Positions 7,349-16,551 of a DNA stretch of 64,000 nt are shown piece by piece. Where the stretch lies: the NCBI GenBank assembly GCA_000701945.1, contig JNKE01000021.1, positions 29,436-93,435 on the forward strand. The letters run 5' to 3'. The notes beneath the pieces were generated by a model. That model saw only the letters and a program-made list of their open reading frames with translations. It did not search any database and was not told where the DNA came from. The position numbers and the translations under genes were made by a program. Numbering within the stretch: the first letter of the stretch is position 1; every line of letters begins with the position of its first letter. This DNA is from Anaerotruncus sp. MC2020. GTDB lineage: Bacteria; Bacillota; Clostridia; Oscillospirales; Ruminococcaceae.

Positions 7349-9253
7349 ATGGGCACAAAACAGTTCAAGGCGGAGTCAAAGCGCCTGCTCGAAATGATGA
7401 TACACTCGATATACACGCACAAGGAGATATTCCTGCGCGAGCTGATATCGAACGCGAGCGACGCGATAGACAAGCTGTACTTCAAGTCGCTGACAGACGA
7501 CAAGGTCGGACTGAGCAAGGACGACTTTGCGATATGGATAGACACCGACAAGGAGTCGCGCACGCTGAAGATAACGGATAACGGAATCGGCATGACGGAG
7601 GAGGAGCTCGAGAACAACCTCGGAACCATTGCAAACAGCGGCTCATTCAAGTTCAAGAGCGAGAACAAGCTCGAGGAGGACAACCAGATAATCGGACAGT
7701 TTGGCGTCGGCTTCTATTCGGCGTTCATGGTAGCGAAGAAGGTCACAGTCATCTCTAAGGCGTATGGCAGTGACAAGGCATACCGCTGGGAGAGCGAGGG
7801 CGTTGACGGCTACACTATCACGGAGGACGAGAAGGAGAGCGTCGGAACGGTAATAATCCTCGAGATGCTCGACGACACCGACGACGAGAAGTACGGCGAA
7901 TTCCTTGACGAGTACCGCATAAAGGGGCTCATCAAGAAGTATTCGGACTACATCCGCTTCCCCATCAAGATGAAGGTACAGCACAGCCGACCGAAGGAGC
8001 AGACCGAGGAGGACAAGGCAGCCAACAAGCCCGTAGAGTACGAGGACTACATTGAGGTAGAGACACTCAACAGCATGGTACCGCTGTGGAAGAAGAGCAA
8101 GTCCGAGCTGAAAGAAGAGGACTACAAGCACTTCTACACTGAGAAATTCTACGATTACAACGAGCCTCTGAAGTACGCCCACGTCAAGAACGAGGGTATG
8201 CCGAGCTACAATGCTCTGCTCTATATACCGTCGAAAGCACCGTTTGACTACTACTCGAAGGAGTACGAGAAGGGCTTACAGCTCTACTCGAACGGCGTCC
8301 TCATCATGGACAAGTGCGCTGACCTTCTGCCCGATTATTTCAGCTTTGTGAAGGGACTTGTCGACAGCGAGGACCTCTCGCTGAACATCTCGCGAGAGAT
8401 GCTCCAGCACGACCGCCAGCTGAAGGTCATCGCAAAGAGCATAGAAAAGACGATAAGCTCCGAGCTGAAGAAGATGCTGAAGAACGAGCGTGAGAAGTAC
8501 GAGGAGTTCTGGAAGGCGTTCGGAATGCAGGTGAAGTACGGTGTATACAGCGAATTCGGCATGAACAAGGACAAGCTGCAAGACCTGCTTCTGTTCACTT
8601 CCTCGAAGGACAACAAGCTCGTAACGCTTGATGAATACGTAACGGGAATGCGCGAGGAGCAGAAGTACATCTACTACGCGACGGGCGAGAGCGTTGCCCG
8701 TATCGAACAGCTCCCGCAGACGGAGCTCGTCAAGGACAACGGCTTTGAGATACTCTATCTCACGGACAGCATCGACGAGTTCGCGATAAAGGTGATAACG
8801 AAGTACAAGGACAAGGAGTTCAAGAACGTCTCCGCAGACGACCTCGGACTTGAGACTCCCGAGAAGAAGGAGGAGCTCAAGGCGAAGGAGGAGGAGAGCG
8901 CGGATATGCTCAAGGAGCTCGGCGAGGCACTTGACGGCAAGGTAACGAAGGTCGTACTCTCTCAGAGGCTGAAATCCCACCCTGTGTGCCTTACGAGCGA
9001 GGGCGAGATAACGCTTGAAATGGAGAAGGTGCTGAACTCGATGCCTACCGACCAGCAGGTACACGCCCAGCGCGTGCTTGAGATAAACCCCGAGCACGAG
9101 ATATACGGCAAGCTGAAGGCGATAGCTGAGGCAGGGGACAAGGACAAGCTTACGAAGTACGCGAAGCTTCTTTACACACAGGCGCTGATGATAGAGGGTA
9201 TGCCGATAGACAATCCCGTAGAGTTCTCGAACCTCGTCTGCGAGCTGATGTAA
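7349..9253 (+). CDS. htpG: molecular chaperone HtpG (Hsp90)
   Basis: Bacterial Hsp90 of 634 residues, a full-length ATP-dependent cytosolic chaperone. The N-terminal GHKL ATPase domain shows [13 protein letters not shown] (the E/N that bind Mg-ATP), [11 protein letters not shown] and [14 protein letters not shown]; the middle domain contains the LNISREMLQ region with its catalytic Arg; the rest is the dimerisation domain. ATG 7349 follows AAGGAG at 7334-7339; the ATG at 7340 is too close to that site. The gene stands alone under the CIRCE promoter. No clear terminator follows; a 45-bp tandem repeat starts 8 bases after the stop. Confidence 0.98.
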   Translation: MGTKQFKAESKRLLEMMIHSIYTHKEIFLRELISNASDAIDKLYFKSLTDDKVGLSKDDFAIWIDTDKESRTLKITDNGIGMTEEELENNLGTIANSGSFKFKSENKLEEDNQIIGQFGVGFYSAFMVAKKVTVISKAYGSDKAYRWESEGVDGYTITEDEKESVGTVIILEMLDDTDDEKYGEFLDEYRIKGLIKKYSDYIRFPIKMKVQHSRPKEQTEEDKAANKPVEYEDYIEVETLNSMVPLWKKSKSELKEEDYKHFYTEKFYDYNEPLKYAHVKNEGMPSYNALLYIPSKAPFDYYSKEYEKGLQLYSNGVLIMDKCADLLPDYFSFVKGLVDSEDLSLNISREMLQHDRQLKVIAKSIEKTISSELKKMLKNEREKYEEFWKAFGMQVKYGVYSEFGMNKDKLQDLLLFTSSKDNKLVTLDEYVTGMREEQKYIYYATGESVARIEQLPQTELVKDNGFEILYLTDSIDEFAIKVITKYKDKEFKNVSADDLGLETPEKKEELKAKEEESADMLKELGEALDGKVTKVVLSQRLKSHPVCLTSEGEITLEMEKVLNSMPTDQQVHAQRVLEINPEHEIYGKLKAIAEAGDKDKLTKYAKLLYTQALMIEGMPIDNPVEFSNLVCELM

Positions 9254-9261
9254 GCGCCGCG

Positions 9262-9396
9262 CCAAGCGGTCACGCGCAGTTCGCGCTGCCGCTCGTAAAC
9301 TTGGCACCAAGCGGTCGCGCGCGGTTCGCGTTGCCGCTCGTAAACTTGGCGCCAAGCGGGCGCCCGCAGTTCGCGCGGACACTCGCAAGCTCATTT
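9262..9396. repeat. 45-bp tandem repeat, three copies
   Basis: Three direct copies at 9262-9306, 9307-9351 and 9352-9396, the last diverged. Units 1 and 2 begin with CCAAG and end with CTTGG, so each can fold on itself. The tail of unit 3 (GTTCGCGCGGACACTCGCAA) reappears inverted near 51760-51790 beside the tRNA-Pro gene. Confidence 0.85.
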
Positions 9397-9410
9397 ACTA
9401 TTGTAAAAGG

Positions 9411-9516
9411 GGAGTCTTTCCCCGCGAGCCGTACCGATATACAGGGGCAAAGCCATCGGGAGCAACAACGCTTACGAAGTCTTTCCCCGCGAGCCATACC
9501 GATATACAGGGGGGGC
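9411..9516. repeat. ~35-bp direct repeat
   Basis: The segment gtctttccccgcgagcc...accgatatacaggg occurs at about 9411-9448 and again at about 9478-9514. No coding potential or known element was recognised. Confidence 0.75.
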
Positions 9517-9642
9517 AGTTCTGTACGATACAAATTCTGGCAATCGGCGAGTTGTATTGTATATGTTGACGCAAGCCGCAGCTGTATAATTGGTTAAAAT
9601 GCCAAAAAATCCCGAACAAAATTGTTTTTTTGAGGAATTCAC

Positions 9643-9671
9643 TTGACGAAAGGTCATAATTGCGGTATAAT
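9643..9671 (+). promoter_or_regulatory. promoter of candidate small RNA
   Basis: TTGACG (9643-9648)-N17-TATAAT (9666-9671) with no gene start downstream until 10546. Confidence 0.75.
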
Positions 9672-9677
9672 AACTAC

Positions 9678-9797
9678 AGTGATTAAATAATTATGAATTA
9701 TTTATCACTCGTTTTGTTGTCTCCTTTCTTTTGTTCTACACATATTTTTCTTTTTATCTCATCTTCAAAACCCGACGGAAACGTCGGGTTTATTTTT
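9678..9797 (+). ncRNA. candidate small RNA of unknown function
   Basis: A ~120-nt transcript is predicted between the promoter at 9643-9671 and a terminator AAACCCGAC-ggaa-GTCGGGTTT followed by a T-run (9768-9797). The 5' end (9679-9708) folds into a long AT-rich hairpin, GTGATTAAATAATT pairing with AATTATTTATCAC. The middle is unpaired and C/U-rich, with tctcctttctttt, which could pair with purine-rich Shine-Dalgarno sequences. An ATG lies in the hairpin loop but has no ribosome-binding site, so I read it as non-coding. Confidence 0.5.
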
Positions 9798-9925
9798 TTG
9801 CCTTACGATATATCCTGTCCTTACAAATGTGCGGGAAAAAACGAATCTGTTTTTATTCCAAAGAGACGCGGAGATTTCTACCGTTTTAGATATATTACAG
9901 CGCGAACTTGGATGTGCGGACACCG

Positions 9926-10080
9926 CGCCCAGCCGTCGAAGGACGGCGAAGAAGGGGCAAAAGTCGACAAATGGGGGTAGGAGAGGAAGGGGAGCGCGAG
10001 GGGGAACGTAGGCAGGGGGAAAGTGTCGACTTTTGTTCCAGTTTTTTTCTTTCCCCCGACCGAAGTTCCCCCTCGCACCC
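9926..10080 (+). repeat. purine-rich hairpin element, copy 1
   Basis: It contains CCGTC-GAAG-GACGG (9933-9946), then AAAAGTCGACA (9959-9969) facing TGTCGACTTTT (10025-10035) across a purine-rich segment, then a pyrimidine-rich tail. A diverged inverted copy lies at 17488-17668, with the same hairpin and the same facing arms. In that copy the G-C pair in the arm is A-T on both sides, a compensatory change. No protein is supported. Confidence 0.75.
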
Positions 10081-10167
10081 TTGCGTACAACAAGCAATCC
10101 CGAAAAAAGGAAAAACGAGGCGATAATGCGGCGCTTTAATATGGAACATCGTCCTTACGCGATATCC

Positions 10168-10345
10168 TGTAGGGGCGCCCTTTGGGCGTCCGCACCTGAC
10201 GAAACAATTTACCGATACGTGATGTAGGGGAGGGCGTCCACGACGTCCCGTCCTGCCGGACCGATTTGCGGCAACATTCTGTAGGGGTGAGTTCCGCTCG
10301 CCCGCAGAAATGGCGTAACGTTTCGGGCGCACGTAAAGCGCCCTG
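10168..10345. repeat. cluster of TAGGGGCG palindromic repeats
   Basis: At least three short palindromes of the TGTAGGGGCG family: 10168-10193 (cgcccttTGGGCG type), about 10225-10253 (GGGCGTCCacGACGTCCC) and 10281-10306 (GAGTTCCGCTCGCCC type). Nothing else is recognised between 10081 and the PFOR promoter. Confidence 0.8.
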
Positions 10346-10428
10346 CCGGGATGTTTGTGCAAAGTGGTTAGAGAGTGTGTTATTTTTTGGTCAAAGTGAC
10401 TTAAATTTGTTCTGGCAAAAAAAAGATG

Positions 10429-10457
10429 TTTACAAAGGGCAGGAATTGTGGTATAAT
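10429..10457 (+). promoter_or_regulatory. PFOR promoter
   Basis: TTTACA (10429-10434)-N17-TATAAT (10452-10457), 88 bases before the start codon. Confidence 0.85.
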
Positions 10458-10545
10458 GTTGGATGAAGTTATATGCGCTTTTGCGGACGGTGGACTGCAA
10501 GAACGCTCATAACCCCTGAAAAAATTTTTACAGGAGGTCATTCCT

Positions 10546-13500
10546 ATGGCAATCAAAAGAAAAATGAAAACAATGGACGGTAATAATGCCGCTGCATATG
10601 TTTCCTACGCCTTCACGGAAGTTGCTGGTATCTATCCTATCACACCTTCCAGCCCGATGGCGGACTATGTAGACCAGTGGTCTGCACAGGGTGTCAAGAA
10701 CATTTTCGGCACGACCGTTAAGGTAGAGGAGATGCAGTCCGAGGCTGGTGCGGCAGGTACTGTTCACGGTTCTCTGAACGCTGGTGCACTGACAACGACC
10801 TATACAGCTTCTCAGGGTCTGCTCCTCATGATCCCGAATATGTACAAGATCGCGGGCGAGCTTCTTCCCTGCGTATTCCACGTATCTGCGCGCTGCGTAG
10901 CATCACACGCACTGAACATTTTCGGTGACCACTCTGACGTTTACGCATGTCGTCAGACAGGTTTTGCAATGCTTGCTGAGACAAACCCGCAGGAGGTAAT
11001 GGATCTCGCTGCTGTTGCTCATCTTGCAACTATCAAGAGCCGCGTTCCTTTCATCAACTTCTTTGACGGCTTCCGTACATCTCACGAGATCCAGAAGATC
11101 GAGACATGGGATTACGAGGATCTGAAGGAAATGTGCGATATGGATGCAGTAAAGGCATTCCGTGCACGTGCACTCAATCCTGAGAATCCTACAATGCGCG
11201 GATCTCACGAGAACGGAGATATCTTCTTCCAGCACCGTGAGGCTTGCAACTCCTACTACAATGCAGTACCTGCGATCGTTGAGGAGTACATGGGCAAGGT
11301 AAATGAGAAGCTTGGCACAGACTACAAGCTGTTCAACTACTATGGTGCACCCAATGCAGATCGCGTTATCGTAGCAATGGGTTCTATCTGCGACGTAGCA
11401 GAGGAAGTAATCGACTACCTGAACAAGAAGGGCGAGAAGGTCGGCATCGTAAAGGTACGCCTGTTCCGTCCGTTCTCGGCAGAAAAGCTCGCTGAGGCGA
11501 TCCCTGCAACTGCAAAGACTATCGCAGTTCTCGACAGAACCAAGGAGCCCGGCTCTCTTGGTGAGCCTCTCTACCTCGACGTAGTAGCAGCTCTCAATGT
11601 TACAGGAAGAAACGATATCAAGGTTATCGGCGGACGTTACGGACTTGGTTCCAAGGATACTCCTCCTGCATCTGTATTTGCTGTATATGCAGAGCTTGCA
11701 AAGGCTGATCCCAAGCCGCAGTTCACACTCGGCATCGTTGACGATGTAACAAACCTCTCACTTGCTGAGGAGGATGCTCCCAACACAGCTGCTGAGGGCA
11801 CAATCGAGTGCAAGTTCTGGGGTCTCGGCGGCGACGGTACTGTTGGCGCAAACAAGGACTCCATCAAGATCATCGGCGACCACACTGACAAGTATGTTCA
11901 GGCATACTTCCAGTATGACTCCAAGAAGACAGGCGGTATCACCATCTCGCACCTCCGCTTCGGTGATAACCCCATCAAGAGCCCTTACTACATCAACAAG
12001 GCTGACTTTGTTGCCTGTCATAACCCGTCCTACATACTCAAGGGCTACAAGATGGTCAACGACGTAAAGCCCGGCGGTGTATTCCTTATCAACTGCCAGT
12101 GGAAGCCCGAGGAGCTCGACCAGCACCTCACAGCTGACACAAAGCAGTATATCGCAAAGAACAACATCCAGCTCTATCTGGTTAACGCAATAGACCTTGC
12201 ACAGGAGATCGGTCTTGGCAAGCGTACAAACACCATTCTCCAGTCTGCATTCTTCTCACTCTCCAAGGTACTTCCCGAGGCAGAGGCGATCGGCTACATG
12301 AAGGAGAAGGCACAGAAGTTCATGAAGAAGGGCATCGAGATCGTTCAGATGAACGAGAAGGCTATCGACGCAGGCGCAACTGCTTACGTCAAGGTAGATG
12401 TACCTGCTGAGTGGGCAAACGCTGTAGATAATACCGCATCTGCAAAGCTCGAGGGCTCCGAGAAGCTCGTCAAGATGGTTGAGGGTATCATGAACCCCGT
12501 TGGCAAGATGCTTGGTGATACACTTCCTGTATCTGCATTCTCCGACCACGTTGACGGTACATTCGAGCTGGGTGCAGCTGCATACGAGAAGCGCGGCGTT
12601 GCTGTAATGGTACCCGAGTGGAATCAGGACACCTGCGCAAAGTGCAACAAGTGTGCATTTGTATGCCCGCACGCAACTATCCGTCCCTTCGCTCTTACAG
12701 AGGCTGAAGCAGCAGCAGCTCCTTCAAACATCAAGATAGCACCCAAGCCTGTCGTAAAGACCGACTACAAGTACACACTTGCTGTTTCCGCTATGGACTG
12801 CATGGGCTGCGGCGTATGTATCGGTGTCTGCCCGACCAAGTCCCTCAAGATGGTTCCCAGAGAGTCACAGGAGGCACAGCAGGCAGTATTCGATTACTGT
12901 GTAGCAAAGGTTACAGAGAAGGCAGACGTTGCAACAGACGCAACTGTGATCTCCAGCCAGTACAAGAAGCCCCTGCTTGAATTCTCAGGTTCATGCGCAG
13001 GCTGTGCTGAGACATCTTACGCAAGACTCATCACACAGCTCTTCGGTTCAAGAATGTATATCTCCAACGCAACAGGATGTTCTTCTATCTGGGGCGGTCC
13101 TGCTGCAACATCACCGTACACTGTTGACGCAAACGGACACGGTCCTGCATGGGCTAACTCACTGTTCGAGGACAACGCTGAGCATGGTCTCGGTATGTAT
13201 CTCGGTCAGAAGGCAATCCGTGAGAGACTCATCGAGGAAGTCAAGGAAGTTGCAGCAAGCGACAAGGCATCTGCTGAGCTGAAGGCAGCTGCTGACGAGT
13301 ACCTCGCAACAGTAAACGACGGCGCAAAGAACACCGATGCAACAGCAGCACTCGTTGCTGAGCTCGAGAAGTGCGCAGACAAGTGCGACAAGTGCGCAGA
13401 TATAGTTGCAAACAAGAACTACCTCTCCAAGAAGTCCGTATGGATCTTCGGCGGCGACGGCTGGGCATATGATATCGGCTTCGGCGGACTCGACCACGTA

Positions 13501-14079
13501 CTTGCTACAGGTGAAGATGTAAACATCATGGTATTCGATACCGAGGTTTACTCCAACACAGGCGGACAGGCTTCCAAGTCCTCCAACATCGGACAGGTTG
13601 CACAGTTCGCAGCAGCAGGTAAGGCAATCGCAAAGAAGCGTCTTGCAGATATCGCAATGAGCTACGGTTACATCTATGTAGCACAGATCGCAATGGGTGC
13701 TGACATGGCACAGACTCTCAAGGCTATCAAGGACGCTGAGTCTTATCCGGGACCGTCACTCATAATCGGATATGCTCCTTGTGAGATGCACTCCATCAAG
13801 GGTGGTATGACAAACTGCCAGGCTGAGATGGAGAAGGCAGTTAAGTGCGGCTACTGGAACAACTTCCGTTATGATCCTCGTCTTGCAGCTAAGGGCGAGA
13901 ATCCGTTCATACTTGATTCCAAGGCTCCCACAGAGTCTTATCAGGACTTCATCATGAACGAGGCTCGTTACAGCGCACTCACACGTTCATTCCCCGAGCG
14001 TGCTAAGGAGCTGTTCGATAAGGCAGAGAAGACAGCAGCTAATCGTTACGAGTACCTCACAAAGCTCGCAGAGAAGTAA
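10546..14079 (+). CDS. nifJ: pyruvate:ferredoxin (flavodoxin) oxidoreductase
   Basis: Single-chain PFOR of 1177 residues, matching the homodimeric enzyme that converts pyruvate and CoA to acetyl-CoA, CO2 and reduced ferredoxin. The start of domain I has YPITPSSPMADY; the middle ferredoxin-like domain has two [4Fe-4S] motifs, CAKCNKCAFVCP (about 697) and CMGCGVCIGVCP (about 756); the C-terminal TPP domain shows GSCAGCAETSYARL, GDGWAYDIGFGGLDHV and a further Cys set. AGGAGG lies 8-13 bases upstream of ATG. It is monocistronic with its own promoter and terminator and is the main entry of pyruvate into fermentation. Confidence 0.98.
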   Translation: MAIKRKMKTMDGNNAAAYVSYAFTEVAGIYPITPSSPMADYVDQWSAQGVKNIFGTTVKVEEMQSEAGAAGTVHGSLNAGALTTTYTASQGLLLMIPNMYKIAGELLPCVFHVSARCVASHALNIFGDHSDVYACRQTGFAMLAETNPQEVMDLAAVAHLATIKSRVPFINFFDGFRTSHEIQKIETWDYEDLKEMCDMDAVKAFRARALNPENPTMRGSHENGDIFFQHREACNSYYNAVPAIVEEYMGKVNEKLGTDYKLFNYYGAPNADRVIVAMGSICDVAEEVIDYLNKKGEKVGIVKVRLFRPFSAEKLAEAIPATAKTIAVLDRTKEPGSLGEPLYLDVVAALNVTGRNDIKVIGGRYGLGSKDTPPASVFAVYAELAKADPKPQFTLGIVDDVTNLSLAEEDAPNTAAEGTIECKFWGLGGDGTVGANKDSIKIIGDHTDKYVQAYFQYDSKKTGGITISHLRFGDNPIKSPYYINKADFVACHNPSYILKGYKMVNDVKPGGVFLINCQWKPEELDQHLTADTKQYIAKNNIQLYLVNAIDLAQEIGLGKRTNTILQSAFFSLSKVLPEAEAIGYMKEKAQKFMKKGIEIVQMNEKAIDAGATAYVKVDVPAEWANAVDNTASAKLEGSEKLVKMVEGIMNPVGKMLGDTLPVSAFSDHVDGTFELGAAAYEKRGVAVMVPEWNQDTCAKCNKCAFVCPHATIRPFALTEAEAAAAPSNIKIAPKPVVKTDYKYTLAVSAMDCMGCGVCIGVCPTKSLKMVPRESQEAQQAVFDYCVAKVTEKADVATDATVISSQYKKPLLEFSGSCAGCAETSYARLITQLFGSRMYISNATGCSSIWGGPAATSPYTVDANGHGPAWANSLFEDNAEHGLGMYLGQKAIRERLIEEVKEVAASDKASAELKAAADEYLATVNDGAKNTDATAALVAELEKCADKCDKCADIVANKNYLSKKSVWIFGGDGWAYDIGFGGLDHVLATGEDVNIMVFDTEVYSNTGGQASKSSNIGQVAQFAAAGKAIAKKRLADIAMSYGYIYVAQIAMGADMAQTLKAIKDAESYPGPSLIIGYAPCEMHSIKGGMTNCQAEMEKAVKCGYWNNFRYDPRLAAKGENPFILDSKAPTESYQDFIMNEARYSALTRSFPERAKELFDKAEKTAANRYEYLTKLAEK

Positions 14080-14114
14080 TTCTGAAATAAAACTGATTGC
14101 TCATACGAATAAAA

Positions 14115-14144
14115 GAAGCTCCCCGAAATTCGGGGAGCTTTTTG
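14115..14144 (+). terminator. PFOR terminator
   Basis: AAGCTCCCCGAA-a-TTCGGGGAGCTT followed by a T-run, 36 bases after the stop. Confidence 0.95.
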
Positions 14145-14215
14145 TATTGCAGGGAACGGCATCCCGCAGTATGCCGCGCGGAGAAATCTATCGTTTTGAA
14201 TGAACTACCGCGCGA

Positions 14216-14402
14216 AACCGAAAGTTTCGCTCAAGCCTTTTCAAAGGCTTGCAGAGTCCAGAGACAGCGTCTCTGGCGGGTCAAGGGCAGCGCCCTTGTG
14301 GGTTCTAAGGGCAAAGCCCTTAGTCGCCGTCTATGGCGGCGAAACAATCGATTTTTCGAGTAATCCGCCCTTCGCAAACAATCCGGTGAATTGTTTGCGA
14401 AT
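14216..14402. repeat. stem-loop array 2
   Basis: Four consecutive hairpins (14232-14321), with stems such as AAGCCTTT/AAAGGCTT and CTAAGGGC/GCCCTTAG, then the CGCCGtctatGGCGGCG hairpin and a TTCGCAAACAAT/ATTGTTTGCGA stem at 14371-14401. The order and end hairpins match array 1, but stem sequences differ between the arrays. Confidence 0.8.
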
Positions 14403-14423
14403 ACGAAATTTCACGATTATGAA

Positions 14424-14830
14424 CGGACGCCCAAAGGGCGCCCCTACAGAGCGTTTCCACAGCCAATTCGGAATTAGCGGGCGCACGGATAAGCAGCGCA
14501 CCAAATCTTTGATTTGGATTGCGATGCTATATGCAACTTGTTGTAGAGAGCCTCCCCTTGTTCTGTTCCGTGTTTGTATGCCCGCGGAATTATTCCGCGC
14601 ATGAAAACACTGTCTTTTGTTTGCGGGCGCACGGAATGCGCCCCTACATCATTGTATCGCAAGTAGTTATGTAAGTCGCGGACGCCCAAAGGGCGCCCCT
14701 ACAGAGCGTTTCCACAGCCAATTCGGGATTAGCGGGCGCACGGATAAGCAGCGCACCAAATCTTTGATTTGGATTGCGATGCTATATGCAGCTTTGCTGT
14801 AATGCGCCCCTACAATGGCTATATTACGTT
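14424..14830. repeat. duplicated palindromic-repeat block
   Basis: A ~110-bp segment (GGACGCCC-aaa-GGGCGCCCC palindrome, about 30 bp of linker, then the GGATAAGCAGC element) occurs at about 14424-14538 and again at about 14678-14815. The first element copy is cut short after the GATTTGG hairpin; the second is complete. This makes up most of the 14150-14860 gap, in which no gene is visible. Confidence 0.85.
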
Positions 14831-14864
14831 GCTTCCACATTGCAGGGGACGGCGTCCCGCAAGG

Positions 14865-15296
14865 TCACATAGTCTTGTTGTAGTACGCCCTCATGCAGGT
14901 GATCACCAGCGCAATAAACGCGAGGACCGCGCAGAGCACCGCACATACCTTCACGTCAAAGAAGCCCGAAACAATAGCTCCTGCTGCGATACCGACAGAG
15001 CTGATGATTATACTTTTCTGCGAAGTTTCGCGCTCTATAGCCTTGTTGCGCTCGTCATTCTCCTTGATGTACAGCTCCTTGAGCGCTTTTTCACTTTTGA
15101 GTGTAGCGAAAAGTCTGACAGTATTCACCACCGCAACGAACTCCATTCCTATCCATACGCCCATTGCGAGTCCTTGTCCGAAATCGCTCGCATTTTTCGT
15201 CAGAAAGCGCAGAGCGAAGTATACGGCAAGGCTTGACGAGCACAGAATAGAGCTTATTAGTGCTCTTTTTTCAACTTTTTTCTTGAAATCTTCCAT
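14865..15296 (-). CDS. hypothetical membrane protein
   Basis: A 143-residue protein not recognised as a known family. It has four predicted hydrophobic segments, at about 11-29, 42-60, 94-110 and 115-136, with a charged central loop (KSEKALKELYIKENDERNKA). AAGGAG lies just before ATG. It follows the XRE regulator by 23 bases and is the last gene of a three-gene cassette (small membrane peptide, regulator, this protein). A regulator paired with a four-helix protein of this size is a common layout in Firmicutes, and the membrane protein may be the regulated product. Confidence 0.8.
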   Translation of the reverse strand: MEDFKKKVEKRALISSILCSSSLAVYFALRFLTKNASDFGQGLAMGVWIGMEFVAVVNTVRLFATLKSEKALKELYIKENDERNKAIERETSQKSIIISSVGIAAGAIVSGFFDVKVCAVLCAVLAFIALVITCMRAYYNKTM

Positions 15297-15319
15297 AATT
15301 ATTCTCCTTTACAAGTGAT

Positions 15320-15565
15320 TCACCTGAAAATGGGGTTATTCAGTATAGCGTCGGCTAAGTCGATATTTTCGTCACCCTCAAAAACGAACAGCTCCTCGAT
15401 AGAAACGCCGAAAAACTGGGCTGCTTTGTGTGCGAGAGTGAGAGAAGCGTTGTATTTTCCGTTTTCGAGCGAGATTATCGTCTGCCGCGTGACCGACAGA
15501 GCGTCCGCGAGCTCCTGCTGAGTGACTTTTCTCGCTTTTCGGTATTCCTGTATCTTATTTTTCAA
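15320..15565 (-). CDS. XRE-family transcriptional regulator
   Basis: An 81-residue protein that is almost entirely one Cro/CI helix-turn-helix domain (VTQQELADALSVTRQTIISLENGKYNAS), like small YozG/SinR-type regulators. I chose TTG 15565 because AAGGAG lies seven bases upstream and residue 1 then precedes KNKIQEYRKARKVTQ; a longer frame to 15622 lacks a ribosome-binding site. The start overlaps the end of the upstream 37-codon gene by 11 bases, so translation is probably coupled. It probably binds the inverted repeat at 15687-15702 in its own leader. Confidence 0.88.
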   Translation of the reverse strand: MKNKIQEYRKARKVTQQELADALSVTRQTIISLENGKYNASLTLAHKAAQFFGVSIEELFVFEGDENIDLADAILNNPIFR

Positions 15566-15668
15566 TGTCTTTCTCCTTTTTGCGTGCCAGGTCAGAATAA
15601 GTAAAAATAATTGCCAAAGCAACTGCGAGCGTCACCCACGGGAGAGCGGCGTCAATGAAGTCCGTCAT
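15555..15668 (-). CDS. 37-residue single-span membrane peptide
   Basis: A small gene with AAGGAGG about seven bases before ATG. The 37-residue product has one hydrophobic segment (about residues 9-23, PWVTLAVALAIIFTY) and a basic tail (ARKKEKDIEK). It is the first gene of the regulator cassette and overlaps the next start. It is in the leader directly after the operator-like palindrome. Function unknown; it may sense the envelope or modulate the regulator or the 143-residue membrane protein. Confidence 0.7.
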   Translation of the reverse strand: MTDFIDAALPWVTLAVALAIIFTYSDLARKKEKDIEK

Positions 15669-15686
15669 AATAATACCTCCTTTGAA

Positions 15687-15737
15687 GTAAAGCTAACTTT
15701 ACAATATTAGTATAGCAAGCTTTACATTATTTGTCAA
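15687..15737 (-). promoter_or_regulatory. promoter and operator of regulator cassette
   Basis: On the minus strand, TTGACA (15732-15737)-N17-TATACT (15709-15714). Just downstream is a perfect inverted repeat GTAAAG-CTAA-CTTTAC (15687-15702), and a further half-site CTTTAC lies in the spacer (15719-15724), so a dimeric repressor could cover the promoter. Confidence 0.8.
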
Positions 15738-15765
15738 GTACACTATACATATTTTTATAATTTAA

Positions 15766-15802
15766 CAAAAAACAAGCTCCCCGACATCGGAGAGCCTGTT
15801 TT
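15766..15802. terminator. terminator between convergent/adjacent minus genes
   Basis: An imperfect stem, AACAAGCTCcCCG-acat-CGGaGAGCcTGTT, with a T-run on each side; reading on the minus strand it ends the transcript coming from 15837. Confidence 0.75.
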
Positions 15803-15836
15803 TCAGGAAAGCGAAGAGTGATTTAGTTAAGACTTT

Positions 15837-16472
15837 TTATTTCACTTTTGCAAAGAGATATCTGACAGACCATAACATACAAGCTGCAATAAAACAAAGA
15901 CATATAACCGTGAAAGCTCCGAGGAGCAGTCCGAAGAATGCGGTATCGAACCAGATATCTGCTTTTTGATAGAGCGCTTCGATCTTAGTGGGAGCGTGTA
16001 CAGACGGGGAATTGTAGTATTGTTCAAATGATCTATACGAGATGAAACCGCTGATTGCAGCTCCGATACCCGCAAACGGAACAAATATGTTCATTATCAT
16101 CAAGGTACGAGAATTCTTTTCCTGATAATTATTTATTTCTTTCTGATAACCGCCTTTTTTTCTGCTTGTTTTTTTTGAAACGAAAACTATAAATAATATT
16201 TGGAAAACCAAGCAGCTCAAAAGGACAAATGTTAAGATCATGCCAAATACCACGCAGCACTCCAAGTGATTCATACCGTTATAACCCTTATCGGCACTGC
16301 CAAATAAGAATTCTGCAATGCGGTCCAAAGCGGGGTCAAGAATATAGGTCCTGTAACCATGAGCGGTTACATGCGGCGGTTCGAATAATATAACTAACAG
16401 ATAGAATGCGGGAATAAAAGAAATGTCAAAGAGCAGGGATAATAACATTTTTTTCACTTTGTTCCATGTCAT
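15837..16472 (-). CDS. membrane protein, paralogue of the 96-residue neighbour
   Basis: A 211-residue protein of unknown family with about four hydrophobic segments, at 10-28, 71-97, 123-145 and 175-205. Its C-terminal half (PFAGIGAAISGFISYRSFEQYYNSP onward) is clearly related to the whole of the next upstream protein (16552-16842), sharing YYNxPxVH, I-E-x-L-x-x-K-x-D and the last membrane segment. It is the third of three small membrane-protein genes on the minus strand and ends before a terminator. Confidence 0.8.
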   Translation of the reverse strand: MTWNKVKKMLLSLLFDISFIPAFYLLVILFEPPHVTAHGYRTYILDPALDRIAEFLFGSADKGYNGMNHLECCVVFGMILTFVLLSCLVFQILFIVFVSKKTSRKKGGYQKEINNYQEKNSRTLMIMNIFVPFAGIGAAISGFISYRSFEQYYNSPSVHAPTKIEALYQKADIWFDTAFFGLLLGAFTVICLCFIAACMLWSVRYLFAKVK

Positions 16473-16551
16473 AAAAAAACATATCCTTTCAGTGTAACAC
16501 AGCTCCTCGCAGAAGTTTTATGAAGAAAACGAAGAGCATTTTCTGAAGTCT

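Noticed and set aside
9693..9980. Open frame starting in the loop of the candidate small RNA (MNYLSLVLL...)
   Set aside because: There is no ribosome-binding site and the frame passes through the terminator; I kept the small-RNA reading.
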